64,000 bases of DNA from Affinundibacterium nitidum (GCF_014284155.1 NZ_JACOFZ010000009.1:62001-126000); one strand, 5' to 3'. Counted from the stretch's first letter, positions 38,975 through 49,874 are shown. A program made the numbers and translations. Notes: generated by a model not told the origin, from the sequence alone.

Positions 38975-39084
38975 GCCAGCATTGTACCCGTCTCAGGCTT
39001 GAAGCCCAAGAGAAAAGCCCGGAATTGGGAGGCTTACTCGCTTTTCACTATCATTTAAACAATAAAACAGCCTAGATAGTCATT

Positions 39085-39483
39085 TCAGACAAAGGAGTAA
39101 AACATGCGGAAAGGAATCTGACGCTTATGCCAAAATTCCGCTGCGTCGCGAAAAACATCAATCAAAGTTTCCCGAGCGTCACGGTCAAATTCCTCGGTAA
39201 ATGGCAGTTGCTCAACGACCACGACGAATCCATTTTGTTTGCCGGCTTTATAAATTGAGTCGGTCAAACAGTCGTACAAAGCGTCAAAATTATGGCCGAA
39301 ATGCGCGGGAAAACCAAAATGATGTCCTATCTCCTTTAGTACATCTTCTTTGCTTTTTGCGTCGCCACAATACGCATAGAGGAAGTGCTGACCTAAATCA
39401 GCGGCGTCTTGACGCAGCTCGCTAATTCGAAAAGCACGAATCGATTGCACGACATTACTAGAAATACTACTGAGCAAACTCAT
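39085..39483 (-). CDS. Barstar-type ribonuclease inhibitor
   Basis: 132 residues. The barstar fold is recognised by the motif HFGHNFDALYDCLTD, containing the Asp/Trp-region residues that block barnase-type active sites, preceded by SKEDVLKEIGHHFGFPAHF. A ~28-residue N-terminal extension is present. It lies 44 bases downstream of the RNase gene in the same direction. The obvious role is to protect the cytosol from that enzyme before export; barstar-like proteins can also act alone, but the pairing argues for immunity. Confidence 0.85.
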   Translation of the reverse strand: MSLLSSISSNVVQSIRAFRISELRQDAADLGQHFLYAYCGDAKSKEDVLKEIGHHFGFPAHFGHNFDALYDCLTDSIYKAGKQNGFVVVVEQLPFTEEFDRDARETLIDVFRDAAEFWHKRQIPFRMFYSFV

Positions 39484-39527
39484 TTCAACCTCAACGAAAA
39501 TATAGACTCACAACTCATCTAAAAAGC

Positions 39528-39899
39528 TTAATTGATCACTTCGCGAAAGCTCCGATAGTGGTCATCGGTATAGTAATAACGGTAGCTCGGGCTTTGCCCA
39601 CCTGTCACTATCCGTTTTGCACCGCGATTCCTTGCGTAGGGAGTTTTGACCGTATATTCACGATAATAACCACGCTGGCGCTTAGGTAATTGTTTTTCAT
39701 AGTTACCAAAAACAGATCCATCTTTCTCATAAGGAAATGGTCCTCCTTGCTTAATTAATTCGATGGTTATCTTTGCTTCTCTCGGCAGCTGACCATATGA
39801 AATTACACCTAAATCTGCGGCAGCAGAGAAATTACCAAGTCCAACAAGCCAAGCGAATAAAGTGAACTTAAAGAACAGAGAAAGTCGAGCGAAAATCAT
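39528..39899 (-). CDS. Secreted guanyl-specific ribonuclease (barnase/RNase Sa family)
   Basis: 123 residues. A signal peptide (LFFKFTLFAWLVGLGNFSAAA) precedes a small microbial-RNase domain. The catalytic trio has the RNase Sa spacing: Glu81 in YYREYTVKTP, Arg96 in NRGAKRIVTGG and His114 in TDDHYRSF. Such enzymes cut RNA after guanosine and are made by bacteria for nucleic-acid scavenging or against competitors. First gene of the RNase-barstar pair. Without adhesin or T6SS domains it looks like a plain secreted enzyme, not a polymorphic toxin. Confidence 0.88.
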   Translation of the reverse strand: MIFARLSLFFKFTLFAWLVGLGNFSAAADLGVISYGQLPREAKITIELIKQGGPFPYEKDGSVFGNYEKQLPKRQRGYYREYTVKTPYARNRGAKRIVTGGQSPSYRYYYTDDHYRSFREVIN

Positions 39900-39934
39900 A
39901 TTTTAAAACACACAAAAATAAGAAAAAAAAGGTC

Positions 39935-41113
39935 CTAGTGTTTCTTCACTCCAAAAAACGCAACAACTTCAGCGCGTTTTGCGTGAGTGTCGCGCATCCC
40001 TAAATCAATCAACTCACAAGTATAACTAGCCTCAAACAACAAGTAAGAAGCCAATGCTGAGCCACGTGCTTCAGTCGCACCAATCCCCCCCAGCATGGTC
40101 CGAACAGGGAGCGGCAAACTTTGGATGTGGCGACTGGCCATTTCATCTAAACGTTCCGATGGCGCGATCACCAAAAGATCAACTGGTTTGAGCGGTGTTT
40201 GCTCCAATAACTCAGCCGGCAACATCGACAGTGTTTTATTGATGCGAGTAAGACGCTCAATATCGACCGCCAAACTATCTAGGAAAATGCTCGACATCGC
40301 ATGGCCCGCAATTTGAGCCAAACTTGGATAACGGGCCGTATCAAAGTTTTGACGTGCAGGTTCAGATAAACGCCCCGCTCCTACAATTAATACTTTGCTA
40401 GCGCCCAAATGAATTGCTGGCGAAATAGGCGCCAATTGCCGCATCGATCCATCACCACAATATTCGAGATGCCCTCCCCAATTCAGCGCTACTGAGGGAA
40501 AAATGAAGGGAATGGCGGAGGATGCCAATAAATGCTGAATACCGATGAAGTCACGTTGTGCCAGGCGCTGAGTGCGCACCCAGGGTTGAATTTCCGCCAA
40601 CGTCTGATAAAAAGTTAAGTGATGACCTGTCGTGTACGAAGAGGCTGTAACCGCTAAGGCATGCAAATCACCATTCACAAATGCTTGATCAAGACGCTCC
40701 ATATCGAGCATCCGATGTAGCAAACCCTCAAGGGGAGAGTTATCAAGTAAAGAGGTCGGTGGTGATTTGCGCCATTTATTGAGCAACCAACCAAACGACA
40801 TAATCGAGAGCCATTTTGCGCCAGAGCGAATAACCCCAAGCGAATCTGCACGATACACTTGTGCGGCCTCGAAATTGCTCCACACCTGATGAACGTTCAT
40901 GACCGATTCACGAAAATCATCAGCACGACAAGCCAAGGCTGTCGCGTTAATTGCACCAGCCGAAGTACCACAAATAATGCCAAAGGGATTGTCTCGCGGC
41001 CCCCAACCTTCCTCCAACAGGATATCGGAAATCGCTTTCAGCACACCCACTTGATAACCGGCGCGGGCGCCACCGCCAGTCAAAATTAATCCGGTATTCG
41101 CGTTATCGCCCAT
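39935..41113 (-). CDS. Patatin-like phospholipase family protein
   Basis: 392 residues from the ATG at 41113, supported by GAGGAG ten bases upstream; the frame is open for another 47 codons without an RBS. The oxyanion motif is [12 protein letters not shown], the nucleophile elbow is GTSAG, and the catalytic Asp is in [12 protein letters not shown]. It is expected to hydrolyse phospholipids or other acyl esters, with lipid or signalling roles. There is no signal peptide. Close to, but not obviously functionally tied to, the RNase-barstar pair. Confidence 0.87.
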   Translation of the reverse strand: MGDNANTGLILTGGGARAGYQVGVLKAISDILLEEGWGPRDNPFGIICGTSAGAINATALACRADDFRESVMNVHQVWSNFEAAQVYRADSLGVIRSGAKWLSIMSFGWLLNKWRKSPPTSLLDNSPLEGLLHRMLDMERLDQAFVNGDLHALAVTASSYTTGHHLTFYQTLAEIQPWVRTQRLAQRDFIGIQHLLASSAIPFIFPSVALNWGGHLEYCGDGSMRQLAPISPAIHLGASKVLIVGAGRLSEPARQNFDTARYPSLAQIAGHAMSSIFLDSLAVDIERLTRINKTLSMLPAELLEQTPLKPVDLLVIAPSERLDEMASRHIQSLPLPVRTMLGGIGATEARGSALASYLLFEASYTCELIDLGMRDTHAKRAEVVAFFGVKKH

Positions 41114-41292
41114 GCACAAACGGCTCCTCAAATCAGTTTTAGTCAGATCGACTAGTTTGCCTAAGTGTATTCGCAGACACAAAAAATGTCTGCATTTACA
41201 AGCAATTCCAGTTCGATTTGTCTGATTTTTGGAGCCGTGCTGTAACAAATACAAATGAAGACTGAACCAAAGGCTCAGTCCAGTTCACCAAC

Positions 41293-42051
41293 TTATTTTG
41301 GTTGCATACGAATTGCGCCATCGAGACGAATTGTTTCGCCATTCAACATCATGTTTTCAATGATGGTCTTCGCCAATTGCGCATATTCGTCTGGTTTGCC
41401 CAAACGTGATGGGAACGGAACCATCTTGCCGAGTGCGTCTTGAACTTCTTGAGGCATACCTAACAGCATAGGCGTTTCAAAAATACCTGGCGCCACAGTC
41501 ATGACACGGATGCCGTTACGAGACAGGTCGCGAGCCATAGGCAAAGTCAAACCAACGACTGCCGCTTTAGAAGACGCGTATGCCGCTTGCCCCATTTGGC
41601 CGTCGAATGCTGCAACTGATGCAGTATTGATGATCACACCGCGTTCGTCTTGGCTCGTTGCCTCTGTCTTGGACATCGCTTCAGCAGCCAAACGAGCCAT
41701 GTTGAAGGTACCGACCAAGTTGATATTCACGACACGTTGGAACAACTCGAAAGGATGGGCGCCATCCTTACCCACGGTTTTCACCGCAGGTGCAACGCCC
41801 GCACAGTTAATCAAACCGCGCAAGGTTCCGGCTGCAGTCGCAACTGCGACAACTTCTTTACCATCGGCTTCGGAAGTTACATCGCATTTCACGAAAATCG
41901 CATTGAGTTCAGTTGCTAATTTTTGACCCGCCTCAACTTGCACGTCAGCGATAACTACTTGACCGCCATTGGCTTTGATCATGCGTGCTGTTGCTTCACC
42001 CAAACCAGATGCGCCACCAGTAATGATAAAAACGTTATTTTGAATTTGCAT
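41293..42051 (-). CDS. Short-chain 3-hydroxyacyl-CoA dehydrogenase (HSD17B10/IvdG type)
   Basis: 252 residues of the classical SDR type: TGGASGLG nucleotide site, NCAG (NAG-like) motif, catalytic Ser in INTASVAAF and Tyr-Lys in YASSKAA. The C-terminal PFPSRLGKPDEYAQLAKTIIENMMLNGETIRLDGAIRM is typical of the type 10 dehydrogenase group, which oxidises 3-hydroxy-2-methylbutyryl-CoA in isoleucine breakdown and other short 3-hydroxyacyl-CoAs. A LiuR-like site lies 85 bases upstream, in line with a branched-chain amino acid role. RBS GAGGAAATT precedes the ATG. Confidence 0.88.
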   Translation of the reverse strand: MQIQNNVFIITGGASGLGEATARMIKANGGQVVIADVQVEAGQKLATELNAIFVKCDVTSEADGKEVVAVATAAGTLRGLINCAGVAPAVKTVGKDGAHPFELFQRVVNINLVGTFNMARLAAEAMSKTEATSQDERGVIINTASVAAFDGQMGQAAYASSKAAVVGLTLPMARDLSRNGIRVMTVAPGIFETPMLLGMPQEVQDALGKMVPFPSRLGKPDEYAQLAKTIIENMMLNGETIRLDGAIRMQPK

Positions 42052-42135
42052 AATTTCCTCTTGTTTTAGTTCAAATAATTAGATTGACGCATTTCAGGCA
42101 AAGGCCAGTAAAGCATGCTAACTGGGTCGCCAAAT

Positions 42136-42157
42136 TTAACGTTAACGTAAACGTCAA
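42136..42157. promoter_or_regulatory. LiuR-like operator upstream of the SDR gene
   Basis: On the reverse strand the sequence reads TTGACGTTTACGTTAACG, made of repeated ACGT words with dyad symmetry. It closely resembles the site I remember for LiuR, the MerR-type regulator of leucine and isoleucine/valine degradation in proteobacteria. No liuR gene is present here; the call rests on motif likeness and target gene. Confidence 0.5.
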
Positions 42158-42194
42158 TTAACGCTATTGTATCGAATTTGGTCGCTCCCTCAAA

Positions 42195-42221
42195 ATAAAA
42201 AAGGCAGCCTCAGCTGCCTTT
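42195..42221 (-). terminator. Terminator of the proton pyrophosphatase gene
   Basis: AAGGCAGC and GCTGCCTT form an 8-bp stem with a CTCA loop; on the reverse strand the stem is followed by TTTTTTATTTT. Confidence 0.85.
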
Positions 42222-42277
42222 CCTATGTTAGCCCAGTATTAACAATACATTAACAGGCGAACAAGATGAGATCAGTC

Positions 42278-44476
42278 CTATTTTCCAGCATCAGCCGCGG
42301 AAGCAGAACTCGCTGGGCTTGTTGGTGCTGGTGCCGCTGCCTTTACTTTCACCACATCCATACCTTCCGGTGCGGTTACAGCAGGTAATGGCGCTTCTAC
42401 TTGATGCACCACTGGCGCAGGTGCTGCTGGCGCCTTTAACCATGGAACCAAGGGAAATAAAGGGACCAAAAGCAAAGCAACGATATTGATAATCTTAATC
42501 AATGGATTCACCGCAGGGCCTGCAGTATCTTTATAAGGATCACCAACGGTATCGCCTGTCACTGCTGCCTTGTGGGCTTCAGACCCCTTGCCACCGAAAT
42601 TGCCATCTTCGATGTATTTTTTAGCGTTATCCCAAGCACCGCCACCGGTCGTCATCGAGATCGCGACGAACAAGCCAGTAATAATAGTACCCATCAACAT
42701 CCCACCCAGAGCCGCTGCACCCAAAGTCAAACCCACAATGATAGGCACCGCTACTGGCAATAAAGATGGCAAAATCATTTCTTTGATAGCCGAAGCCGTC
42801 AACATATCGACTGCCTTATCGTACTCTGGCTTACCGGTGCCATCCATGATGCCCTTGATGTCACGGAATTGACGGCGTACTTCAACCACCACAGCACCAG
42901 CTGCACGTCCAACAGCTTCCATCGCCATCGCACCGAACAAGTAAGGTATCAAACCACCAATAAACAAGCCGACAATCACTTGTGGATCGGAAAGATCAAA
43001 CTTCACATTCAAACCTACTGAACTCAAAGCATGGGTGTAATCGGCAAACAAAACCAAGGCCGCCAAACCTGCGGAGCCAATAGCGTATCCTTTAGTGACC
43101 GCTTTAGTGGTGTTACCAACCGCATCCAAAGGATCCGTAATGGCACGAACTGACTCATCCATACCTGACATTTCAGCGATACCACCGGCATTATCAGTAA
43201 TTGGACCATAAGCATCGAGTGCCACGATAATGCCTGCCATAGATAACATTGAAGTCGCAGCCACAGCGATACCATAGAGCTCGCCACCATATTTATAAGA
43301 CACCAAAATTGCTGCACAAACAGCCAATACTGGATAAGCAGTGGACTTCATGGACACACCTAAGCCAGCGATAATATTCGTACCGTGGCCTGTAGTTGAC
43401 GCTTCGGCGATATGGCGAACTGGTTTAAAGTCCGTACCCGTATAGTACTCAGTGATGTAGACCATCAAACCTGTCAATACGATACCAACGATTGACGAGA
43501 TAATCATTTGATTGCGCATCGCTTCGTCTTTAAACAACATATGGGTGACGACCACAAAACCAATCAACGATAAGCCCGCTGCCCACCATAGACCTTTGTA
43601 CAGAGCCGACATAATTTTTTGACCAGGTGTGTGTTTGACGAAAGCACAACCAATGATCGAAGCAGGAATTGAAACAGCGCCGAGCAATAATGGATAAATG
43701 ATGGCCTCGGTCACTGCACCGGTTACCATCAAAGCACCGAGCAACATAGTCGCAATCAAGGTAACGACATAAGTTTCGAATAAGTCAGCAGCCATACCTG
43801 CGCAGTCGCCAACGTTATCGCCAACGTTATCAGCAATCACGGCTGGATTACGTGGATCATCTTCAGGGATGCCAGCTTCAACTTTACCCACCAAGTCAGC
43901 TCCGACGTCTGCGCCTTTAGTGAAGATACCACCACCGAGACGTGCGAAAATCGAAATCAAGGAGGCGCCAAATGCCAAGCCGATTAAAGGTTTGATCAGT
44001 TCGTGGGTTGGCGTAGTTCCACCTTTAGTTAAGAACATATAAAACAGTGCGACGCCGAGCAAGCCCAAACCAGCGACTAACATACCAGTAATTGCACCGC
44101 CTTTGAAGGCCACGTCTAAAGCTTGGTTCATGCCTTTTGTAGCGGCTTGCGCAGTGCGTACATTGGCACGAACCGAGACATTCATGCCGATAAAACCACA
44201 GGCGCCCGATAAGACAGCACCGACTAGAAACCCAAGTGCGGTGACCAAGCCTAAACCAGGTAAAACAGCGATTGCGATGAACAACACAGCGCCCACCATT
44301 GCAATCGTTTTATATTGACGTGCCAGATAAGCAGCGGCACCTTCCTGAATCGCTGTCGCGATTTCCTGCATACGGGCATTTCCCGCATCCTGTTTCAAAA
44401 TCCAACTTCTGGTCAGTAAACCATAAAGTACGGCTAGTACGCCACATCCAACAACAATCCACAGACTCTCTACCAT
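42278..44476 (-). CDS. hppA: Proton-translocating membrane pyrophosphatase, K+-independent type
   Basis: 732 residues with about sixteen membrane helices. The catalytic loop [20 protein letters not shown] and [12 protein letters not shown] for Mg-pyrophosphate binding are intact. The stretch [14 protein letters not shown] carries Lys where K+-dependent enzymes have Ala, which marks the K+-independent, proton-pumping class. Energy from pyrophosphate builds a proton gradient. The last ~55 residues are an Ala/Pro-rich tail ([20 protein letters not shown]...) beyond the normal end. A separate soluble ppa is encoded at 23.7 kb. Confidence 0.96.
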   Translation of the reverse strand: MVESLWIVVGCGVLAVLYGLLTRSWILKQDAGNARMQEIATAIQEGAAAYLARQYKTIAMVGAVLFIAIAVLPGLGLVTALGFLVGAVLSGACGFIGMNVSVRANVRTAQAATKGMNQALDVAFKGGAITGMLVAGLGLLGVALFYMFLTKGGTTPTHELIKPLIGLAFGASLISIFARLGGGIFTKGADVGADLVGKVEAGIPEDDPRNPAVIADNVGDNVGDCAGMAADLFETYVVTLIATMLLGALMVTGAVTEAIIYPLLLGAVSIPASIIGCAFVKHTPGQKIMSALYKGLWWAAGLSLIGFVVVTHMLFKDEAMRNQMIISSIVGIVLTGLMVYITEYYTGTDFKPVRHIAEASTTGHGTNIIAGLGVSMKSTAYPVLAVCAAILVSYKYGGELYGIAVAATSMLSMAGIIVALDAYGPITDNAGGIAEMSGMDESVRAITDPLDAVGNTTKAVTKGYAIGSAGLAALVLFADYTHALSSVGLNVKFDLSDPQVIVGLFIGGLIPYLFGAMAMEAVGRAAGAVVVEVRRQFRDIKGIMDGTGKPEYDKAVDMLTASAIKEMILPSLLPVAVPIIVGLTLGAAALGGMLMGTIITGLFVAISMTTGGGAWDNAKKYIEDGNFGGKGSEAHKAAVTGDTVGDPYKDTAGPAVNPLIKIINIVALLLVPLFPLVPWLKAPAAPAPVVHQVEAPLPAVTAPEGMDVVKVKAAAPAPTSPASSASAADAGK

Positions 44477-44792
44477 GTCGACTCCTCCAATTTTTCTTGG
44501 TGTTCACCAAAGCACTTGATCTGGATTTAGCTCTTTTCGAATAGATCAAACACTCGTTTTAAAACCTCCTACAGAATGACTACCTGCAGTCGGCCCCTCT
44601 TTAAAACTGTACGAAAAATACTGCGTCTAACAATTACTTGAAGTTCTATTTATTCTGCTGCTTATTCTTTGCTTTGTATTCGCCGCCGATAACCTAGCGG
44701 TTCAATTTTGAATCATTCTGCGTTAAATCTTACCTCCCTCATTTTTACGTCAACATAAACAATATTCAATTATCTGATTAACATCAAGACAG
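44477..44792. other. Gene-free interval upstream of hppA
   Basis: 316 AT-rich bases that must contain the hppA promoter. Short ORFs here overlap in conflicting frames and none has an RBS. Nothing else stands out. Confidence 0.5.
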
Positions 44793-44823
44793 ACGAAAAA
44801 AAAGCGGACATGGTGTCCGCTCT
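44793..44823 (-). terminator. Terminator of the adk-side operon
   Basis: AGCGGACA and TGTCCGCT pair around TGG; on the reverse strand a T-run of eight follows, downstream of adk. Confidence 0.88.
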
Positions 44824-44831
44824 CTCTATTC

Positions 44832-45497
<666 letters not shown>

Positions 45498-45716
45498 CTA
45501 GACGAGTTTAATTATTCTGTACGCAATTCAAACACCCGAATCGTTCAGGATTGATTGGCTTGCTGTTGCCAGACGACGCTCAATTATTTTTCTTATGCTG
45601 CAGACTGAGTGTTGCAACGCGGGTCGCCGACAAATTGTATCTTTACGAAATTTACCACAGATTTTTCTGCTTGAAGCGCTTTCAGACTTCAAGTTTTTTC
45701 ATTTTTTCCGCTTATC

Positions 45717-46463
45717 TCAAAAAAACTGTCGTACGCGCTCCAAATCCTCTGGCGTATCAACCCCTACCGCTGGTGTATGCGCAGTGACATGGACGGCAAT
45801 GGCGATGCCATTCCACAACACTCGCAATTGTTCCAAAGCCTCAATTTGCTCTAAAGGCGACACGGGCAAATTTGGGTAGGCTTGCAAAAATTGATTTTGA
45901 TAAGCATAAAGACCGATATGGCGAAGCGGCTCATAAGCAGCCGGCATCAAATTTAGGGATTGCGCAAAAGCATCGCGTGCCCAAGGGATGACCGCTCGTG
46001 AAAAATACAGCGCACGTTGATTTTTATCCAGCACAACCTTGACCACATTCGGGTTTAACACTTCCGCGATATCGTGCAAAGGGTGAGCGGCTGTTGCCAT
46101 TGGTGTTTGGGCGTTCACCTTAGCGGCCGTCGCCGCGATGAGACGCGGATCAATCATCGGTTCGTCGCCCTGTACATTGACGACTACCGCGTCATCCGCG
46201 AGTTCGAGCAAAGCAGCCACTTCAGCAATCCTGTCGGTGCCTGAAGGATGATCGGCACGTGTCATGAAAGCTTCAATTTGATGGTCACGGCAAGCGGCGA
46301 CAATATCGGCATGATCCGTCGCAACCACAACGCGCGACGCGCCTGACTCTTGTGCTCGCATCGCGGTCCGCACTACCATGGGCTTGCCGCCAATATCAGC
46401 TAAAGGCTTATTCGGTAATCGGCTTGAGGCCAGCCTCGCTGGCACGATGACAGTAAAACTCAT
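45717..46463 (-). CDS. kdsB: CMP-KDO synthetase
   Basis: 248 residues. Nucleotidyltransferase start [20 protein letters not shown], then [31 protein letters not shown] and [11 protein letters not shown]. It activates KDO with CTP for lipopolysaccharide inner-core synthesis. It is preceded by Trm112 and lpxK, the lipid A kinase, forming an LPS-related group. Confidence 0.96.
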   Translation of the reverse strand: MSFTVIVPARLASSRLPNKPLADIGGKPMVVRTAMRAQESGASRVVVATDHADIVAACRDHQIEAFMTRADHPSGTDRIAEVAALLELADDAVVVNVQGDEPMIDPRLIAATAAKVNAQTPMATAAHPLHDIAEVLNPNVVKVVLDKNQRALYFSRAVIPWARDAFAQSLNLMPAAYEPLRHIGLYAYQNQFLQAYPNLPVSPLEQIEALEQLRVLWNGIAIAVHVTAHTPAVGVDTPEDLERVRQFF

Positions 46464-46470
46464 AGCATTA

Positions 46471-46656
46471 CTACGCAGGAACTTGAGTGTCGCCGTCTAA
46501 ACGACGAGCTTGGTCTTCCCACATGATAGGAATACCATCGCGAATCGGAAATGCTAGTTTATCTGCCTTACAGATCAACTCTTTAGCGGCCTTATCAAAT
46601 TCTAAGGGTCCTTTACAAATTGGGCATACTAGTACATCAAGCAGACGTGCGTCCAT
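46471..46656 (-). CDS. Trm112 family zinc-ribbon-like protein
   Basis: 61 residues from the ATG at 46656, chosen because GGAG lies seven bases upstream; an extension to 46695 lies within lpxK. Reads [20 protein letters not shown] and ends in [14 protein letters not shown]. Two Cys in CPIC plus one later (LICKA) are seen. In eukaryotes Trm112 activates methyltransferases; the bacterial role is uncertain. The start overlaps the end of lpxK by 20 bases. Confidence 0.88.
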   Translation of the reverse strand: MDARLLDVLVCPICKGPLEFDKAAKELICKADKLAFPIRDGIPIMWEDQARRLDGDTQVPA

Positions 46657-47662
46657 GTTTAATCTCCGAAAGCTTTGCAAGTAGTTGCGTCCCAAATTGT
46701 GCGTCGATTTGCGCCGAGACCGGCACTACCCAGATACGCTGGTCTTCTTTCAAACCAGCTAGTTGCCGACATTTTACTGCATCCTTCTCAGTAATCAGGA
46801 TGATTTCCGCGTCTTTTTGCGCGAACAAGTCTGGTGTGTAACTAAAATGATCTGGCAGTGGCATAGCTTCAAACTGAAGACCATGACTCTCTAACAATTG
46901 AAAGAACCGTTGCGGATGGCCAATTCCGGCGGCAGCCAGGATTTTTTTGCTACGCATATCACTCAATTCAGATTTGCATTTGCTATCGACGAGCTGTGTC
47001 AATTGCGCCGGTTGCAGGCACATTTGCAAAACCGGCTCGCCAATTCCGGTAGGAATTTGATCCGAACTTGAATTCAGTATCGTGAAATCACGTCGGCGCA
47101 AGGACGTCTCACGCAAAGGTCCTGCGGGCAACAAAAACCCATTCCCAATTCCGCGCTGGTCAAACATCAAAATCTCGACGTCACGTGCAATCCCATAATG
47201 CTGCATACCGTCATCTGAAATAATAATATCGACTGCAGGATGTTGCGCCAATAAATGTTCAGCAACGACTGCTCGCTGGCGCCCTACCATCAACGGGCAG
47301 CCTGTACTCTGCGCGATCAACAAAGGCTCATCACCAACTTCTGCGGCCAATGCGCCCTCTTTAACCTCACGTACGAAGTTAGAATCTGCACCATAACCAC
47401 GAGAAATAACGCCGGGATTCCAGCCATGCAAGCGCAAAAATTCGACTAGCCAAATCACCATCGGTGTCTTACCTGTACCACCAATAAAGATATTCCCAAC
47501 CACGATGACAGGAACGTCCAACTTCTTTTGCGGCTTATAGCCCATCACATATAAGCCAAAGCGAAGGTTCAATAGCGCACCGTATATCTTAGACAGTGGC
47601 CACAAAACAAATGCGATAACGCCGCGTCGCATCCACACTCGCAAGAAAAACTTTTCAAGCAT
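46637..47662 (-). CDS. lpxK: Tetraacyldisaccharide 4'-kinase
   Basis: 341 residues. An N-terminal membrane-associated helix ([21 protein letters not shown]) is followed by the P-loop [20 protein letters not shown] and the conserved [16 protein letters not shown]. It phosphorylates the lipid A precursor at the cytosolic face of the inner membrane. Lies 129 bases behind exbD and overlaps the Trm112 gene. Confidence 0.95.
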   Translation of the reverse strand: MLEKFFLRVWMRRGVIAFVLWPLSKIYGALLNLRFGLYVMGYKPQKKLDVPVIVVGNIFIGGTGKTPMVIWLVEFLRLHGWNPGVISRGYGADSNFVREVKEGALAAEVGDEPLLIAQSTGCPLMVGRQRAVVAEHLLAQHPAVDIIISDDGMQHYGIARDVEILMFDQRGIGNGFLLPAGPLRETSLRRRDFTILNSSSDQIPTGIGEPVLQMCLQPAQLTQLVDSKCKSELSDMRSKKILAAAGIGHPQRFFQLLESHGLQFEAMPLPDHFSYTPDLFAQKDAEIILITEKDAVKCRQLAGLKEDQRIWVVPVSAQIDAQFGTQLLAKLSEIKHGRTSA

Positions 47663-47791
47663 CGATCACAATCACTTTCTTCCTAAACTGTATCAACTGG
47701 GTCTCAATAACAAACATTCGCGTCGCATCAAGAAAAATGGGAAACGTTGCAGCGTTTCCCATTCGTTCAACACCTTCAAATTAGATCGACG

Positions 47792-48235
47792 CTACTTTCC
47801 GCCCGATGACGCCTGCGCCGCAAAAGTCACTTTTGCCAATCCTGCGATACGTGCTGCTTCTAGCACATCGATCACTGATTGATGGCTCGTCGCGCGATCC
47901 GCGTTAATGATGATCACAGGATCAGGATTACCTTTGCCAGAACCCAAAGCATCAGCCGCTTTTTTCAGATCGTTCGCCAAAGTTGCAGTGTCAAGAAAAC
48001 TCACTGCCTCGCTATTGATCTTATAGCGACCTTGTGCATCGATACCTATTTCAATTTGACTGGGTTTTTCTTGCGCCTTTTCAGCATCTGCAGTTGGCAG
48101 AGTAATTTGCAACTCAGTAAAACGGCTATACGTCGTGGTTACCATCAAGAAAATCAGGATCACCAATAGCACGTCGATAAATGGAATCAGGTTGATTTCA
48201 GGATCTTCCTTACCCAGACCTTTACGAAAATTCAT
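47792..48235 (-). CDS. exbD: ExbD/TolR family energy-transduction protein
   Basis: 147 residues. One membrane helix near the N-terminus (INLIPFIDVLLVILIFLMVTT) carries the essential Asp in PFIDVLLV; the rest is periplasmic and ends VTFAAQAS. It works with ExbB to feed proton-motive force to TonB-type proteins. It lies 42 bases behind exbB. No tonB gene is in the window. Confidence 0.92.
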   Translation of the reverse strand: MNFRKGLGKEDPEINLIPFIDVLLVILIFLMVTTTYSRFTELQITLPTADAEKAQEKPSQIEIGIDAQGRYKINSEAVSFLDTATLANDLKKAADALGSGKGNPDPVIIINADRATSHQSVIDVLEAARIAGLAKVTFAAQASSGGK

Positions 48236-48277
48236 GGAGGCGACTTCTTCCTAATATCAAATACGAAAATCTCGCAA

Positions 48278-48883
48278 TTACTTGCGCGTGCTGTGCACTA
48301 CGTCAACAAACTTCACTGCTTGCTGCTCCATTTCAACCACGAAGCTATCAATCAGAGCACGGAAATGGCGATAAAAAATCATCGCAGGCATCGCAATCAA
48401 CAGACCAAAACCGGTATTGTACAAAGCGACTGAAATACCATGCGCCAACTGTGCTGGATTCGCACCAGATGCATTTTGTGACCCAAAAATTTCAATCATA
48501 CCGACCACGGTTCCAAATAACCCCATTAATGGTGCCAAAGAAGCAATCGTCCCCAAGGTGGTTAGGAATTTTTCCAAGTCATGTGCAACCGCGCTTCCAG
48601 CTTCCTCGATGGACTCCTTCATCACTTCACGCGGTGCATGAACGTTACGCAAGCCCGCAGCCAATACACGGCCGAGAGGAGAATTGATCGCCAATTGATC
48701 GATCACCTCTTGCTTGATCTTTCCGCTTTGATACACGCGAATAACCTCTTCTAGCAAGGTTTTCGGCAAGATACGTTGACGGCGTAATGACAAGGAGCGC
48801 TCAATAATTAATGCCAGCGCCACGATAGAAGCTATCAAAAGTAAATAAATAGGCCAGCCAGCCGCCTGAATAATTGCAAACAA
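48278..48883 (-). CDS. exbB: MotA/TolQ/ExbB proton-channel family protein
   Basis: 201 residues. The start is TTG at 48883: AAGGAG sits six bases upstream, while the longer open frame to 48925 has no RBS. Three membrane segments are visible (IYLLLIASIVALALIIE; LTTLGTIASLAPLMGLFGTVVGMI; SVALYNTGFGLLIAMPAMIFY), with the family motif LGTIASLAPLMGLFGTV. Partner of ExbD. First gene of the leftward series; the large DnaA-box-rich spacer lies upstream. Confidence 0.92.
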   Translation of the reverse strand: MFAIIQAAGWPIYLLLIASIVALALIIERSLSLRRQRILPKTLLEEVIRVYQSGKIKQEVIDQLAINSPLGRVLAAGLRNVHAPREVMKESIEEAGSAVAHDLEKFLTTLGTIASLAPLMGLFGTVVGMIEIFGSQNASGANPAQLAHGISVALYNTGFGLLIAMPAMIFYRHFRALIDSFVVEMEQQAVKFVDVVHSTRK

Positions 48884-49874
48884 ATGAAACTCCTTACAAA
48901 GACTTAAATATGAATTGCACCTCAAGGCAAATTAAACTTCATCTGTCTTCAAACTCGACGAATCGAATGCAAAGACTGACCACTAAAGATGAATTTGCTA
49001 GATCAAGCTCGCAATGTATCGTGTTGTTGCGCAGCGGGCAAGTCTATCGCACGGAATATTTTTGTTAGGGCTAAAACACGACAAACCAAACTTATATTTT
49101 CCTCAACATCCAACTCGAAGTGAAAAGTTTTGCACAGAATCTGTGTGCAATATTGTGGATATCTTCTGGATGAAAAGATAAGTGATTGATTTATCGACAT
49201 TTTAGTCGCTAGCTACAAATTTAAGCACCTCCCTATTTTGACCAAAATATACGCAAAATACATTTCCCAACGGGAATTTTCGGAAATTTCTTCGGAAAAG
49301 TGGATAAGTCTCAAAGTTTTGCACACAAACTGTGGATGACTTTGTGAACAACACTTTTACACTTCTTTAAGTCATTGATTCATTTAAGTAAAAGTTATCT
49401 GCACGAATTTTGATCAAAGCTGGCTTTTATCTAAAAAATCAATAAAAAAATAAATAATACATAACTTATTTAGGAAATATCGCCTATATTCAGCAAGTTT
49501 TGCACAAGAATTGTGGATAAGATTGTGAACATGATGGGCAATAAAGTTTAAGTCGATGATTTCATTGATTTTTGTTTCACTGCCTTAAAAAAAGGCAAAT
49601 CTTGTTTTAATGCCACATGGAAATAATTTAAGTTTTTGTTCGATCTATCTGTGGATAACTTTGTGAATAAACTTGATGCCGAACTACTTATAAAAAGCCT
49701 TCAGCAAAGAAAGAAACTTTTTTTACATGAAATAAAATCAATAAAAACTTTAAATTATCTTATTAATCAATAACTTAAAGTTTTCAGCTAAAGCAGTTTT
49801 TAAGATGTGCAGCCACAGCTAGCCTCCCCTGCCCTATAATCACTGCTTGTGGACATATCTCCCCTTCAGACACC
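48884..49874. other. AT-rich spacer with DnaA-box modules, candidate origin or DnaA-binding locus
   Basis: 991 bases without a credible gene, divergent between exbB and xseA. Three modules at about 49128, 49317 and 49498 begin TTTTGCACA and continue, 6-17 bases on, with TGTGGATAT, TGTGGATGA or TGTGGATAA; in the last two TGTGAACA follows within five bases. A fourth, partial module has TGTGGATAA (49650-49658) and TGTGAATAA (49662-49670). TGTGGATAA and TGTGAATAA are exact matches to the DnaA box TTATNCACA on the other strand. Modules are followed by TAAGT-x-ATTGATT-like words. AT-only stretches (49438-49475, 49730-49775) could unwind. Whether it is the chromosomal origin is not decidable without dnaA or skew data. 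Confidence 0.7.

Noticed and set aside
49003-49200. 65-codon reverse ORF in the exbB-xseA spacer
   Set aside because: It lies across the DnaA-box module, has no RBS and unlikely composition.
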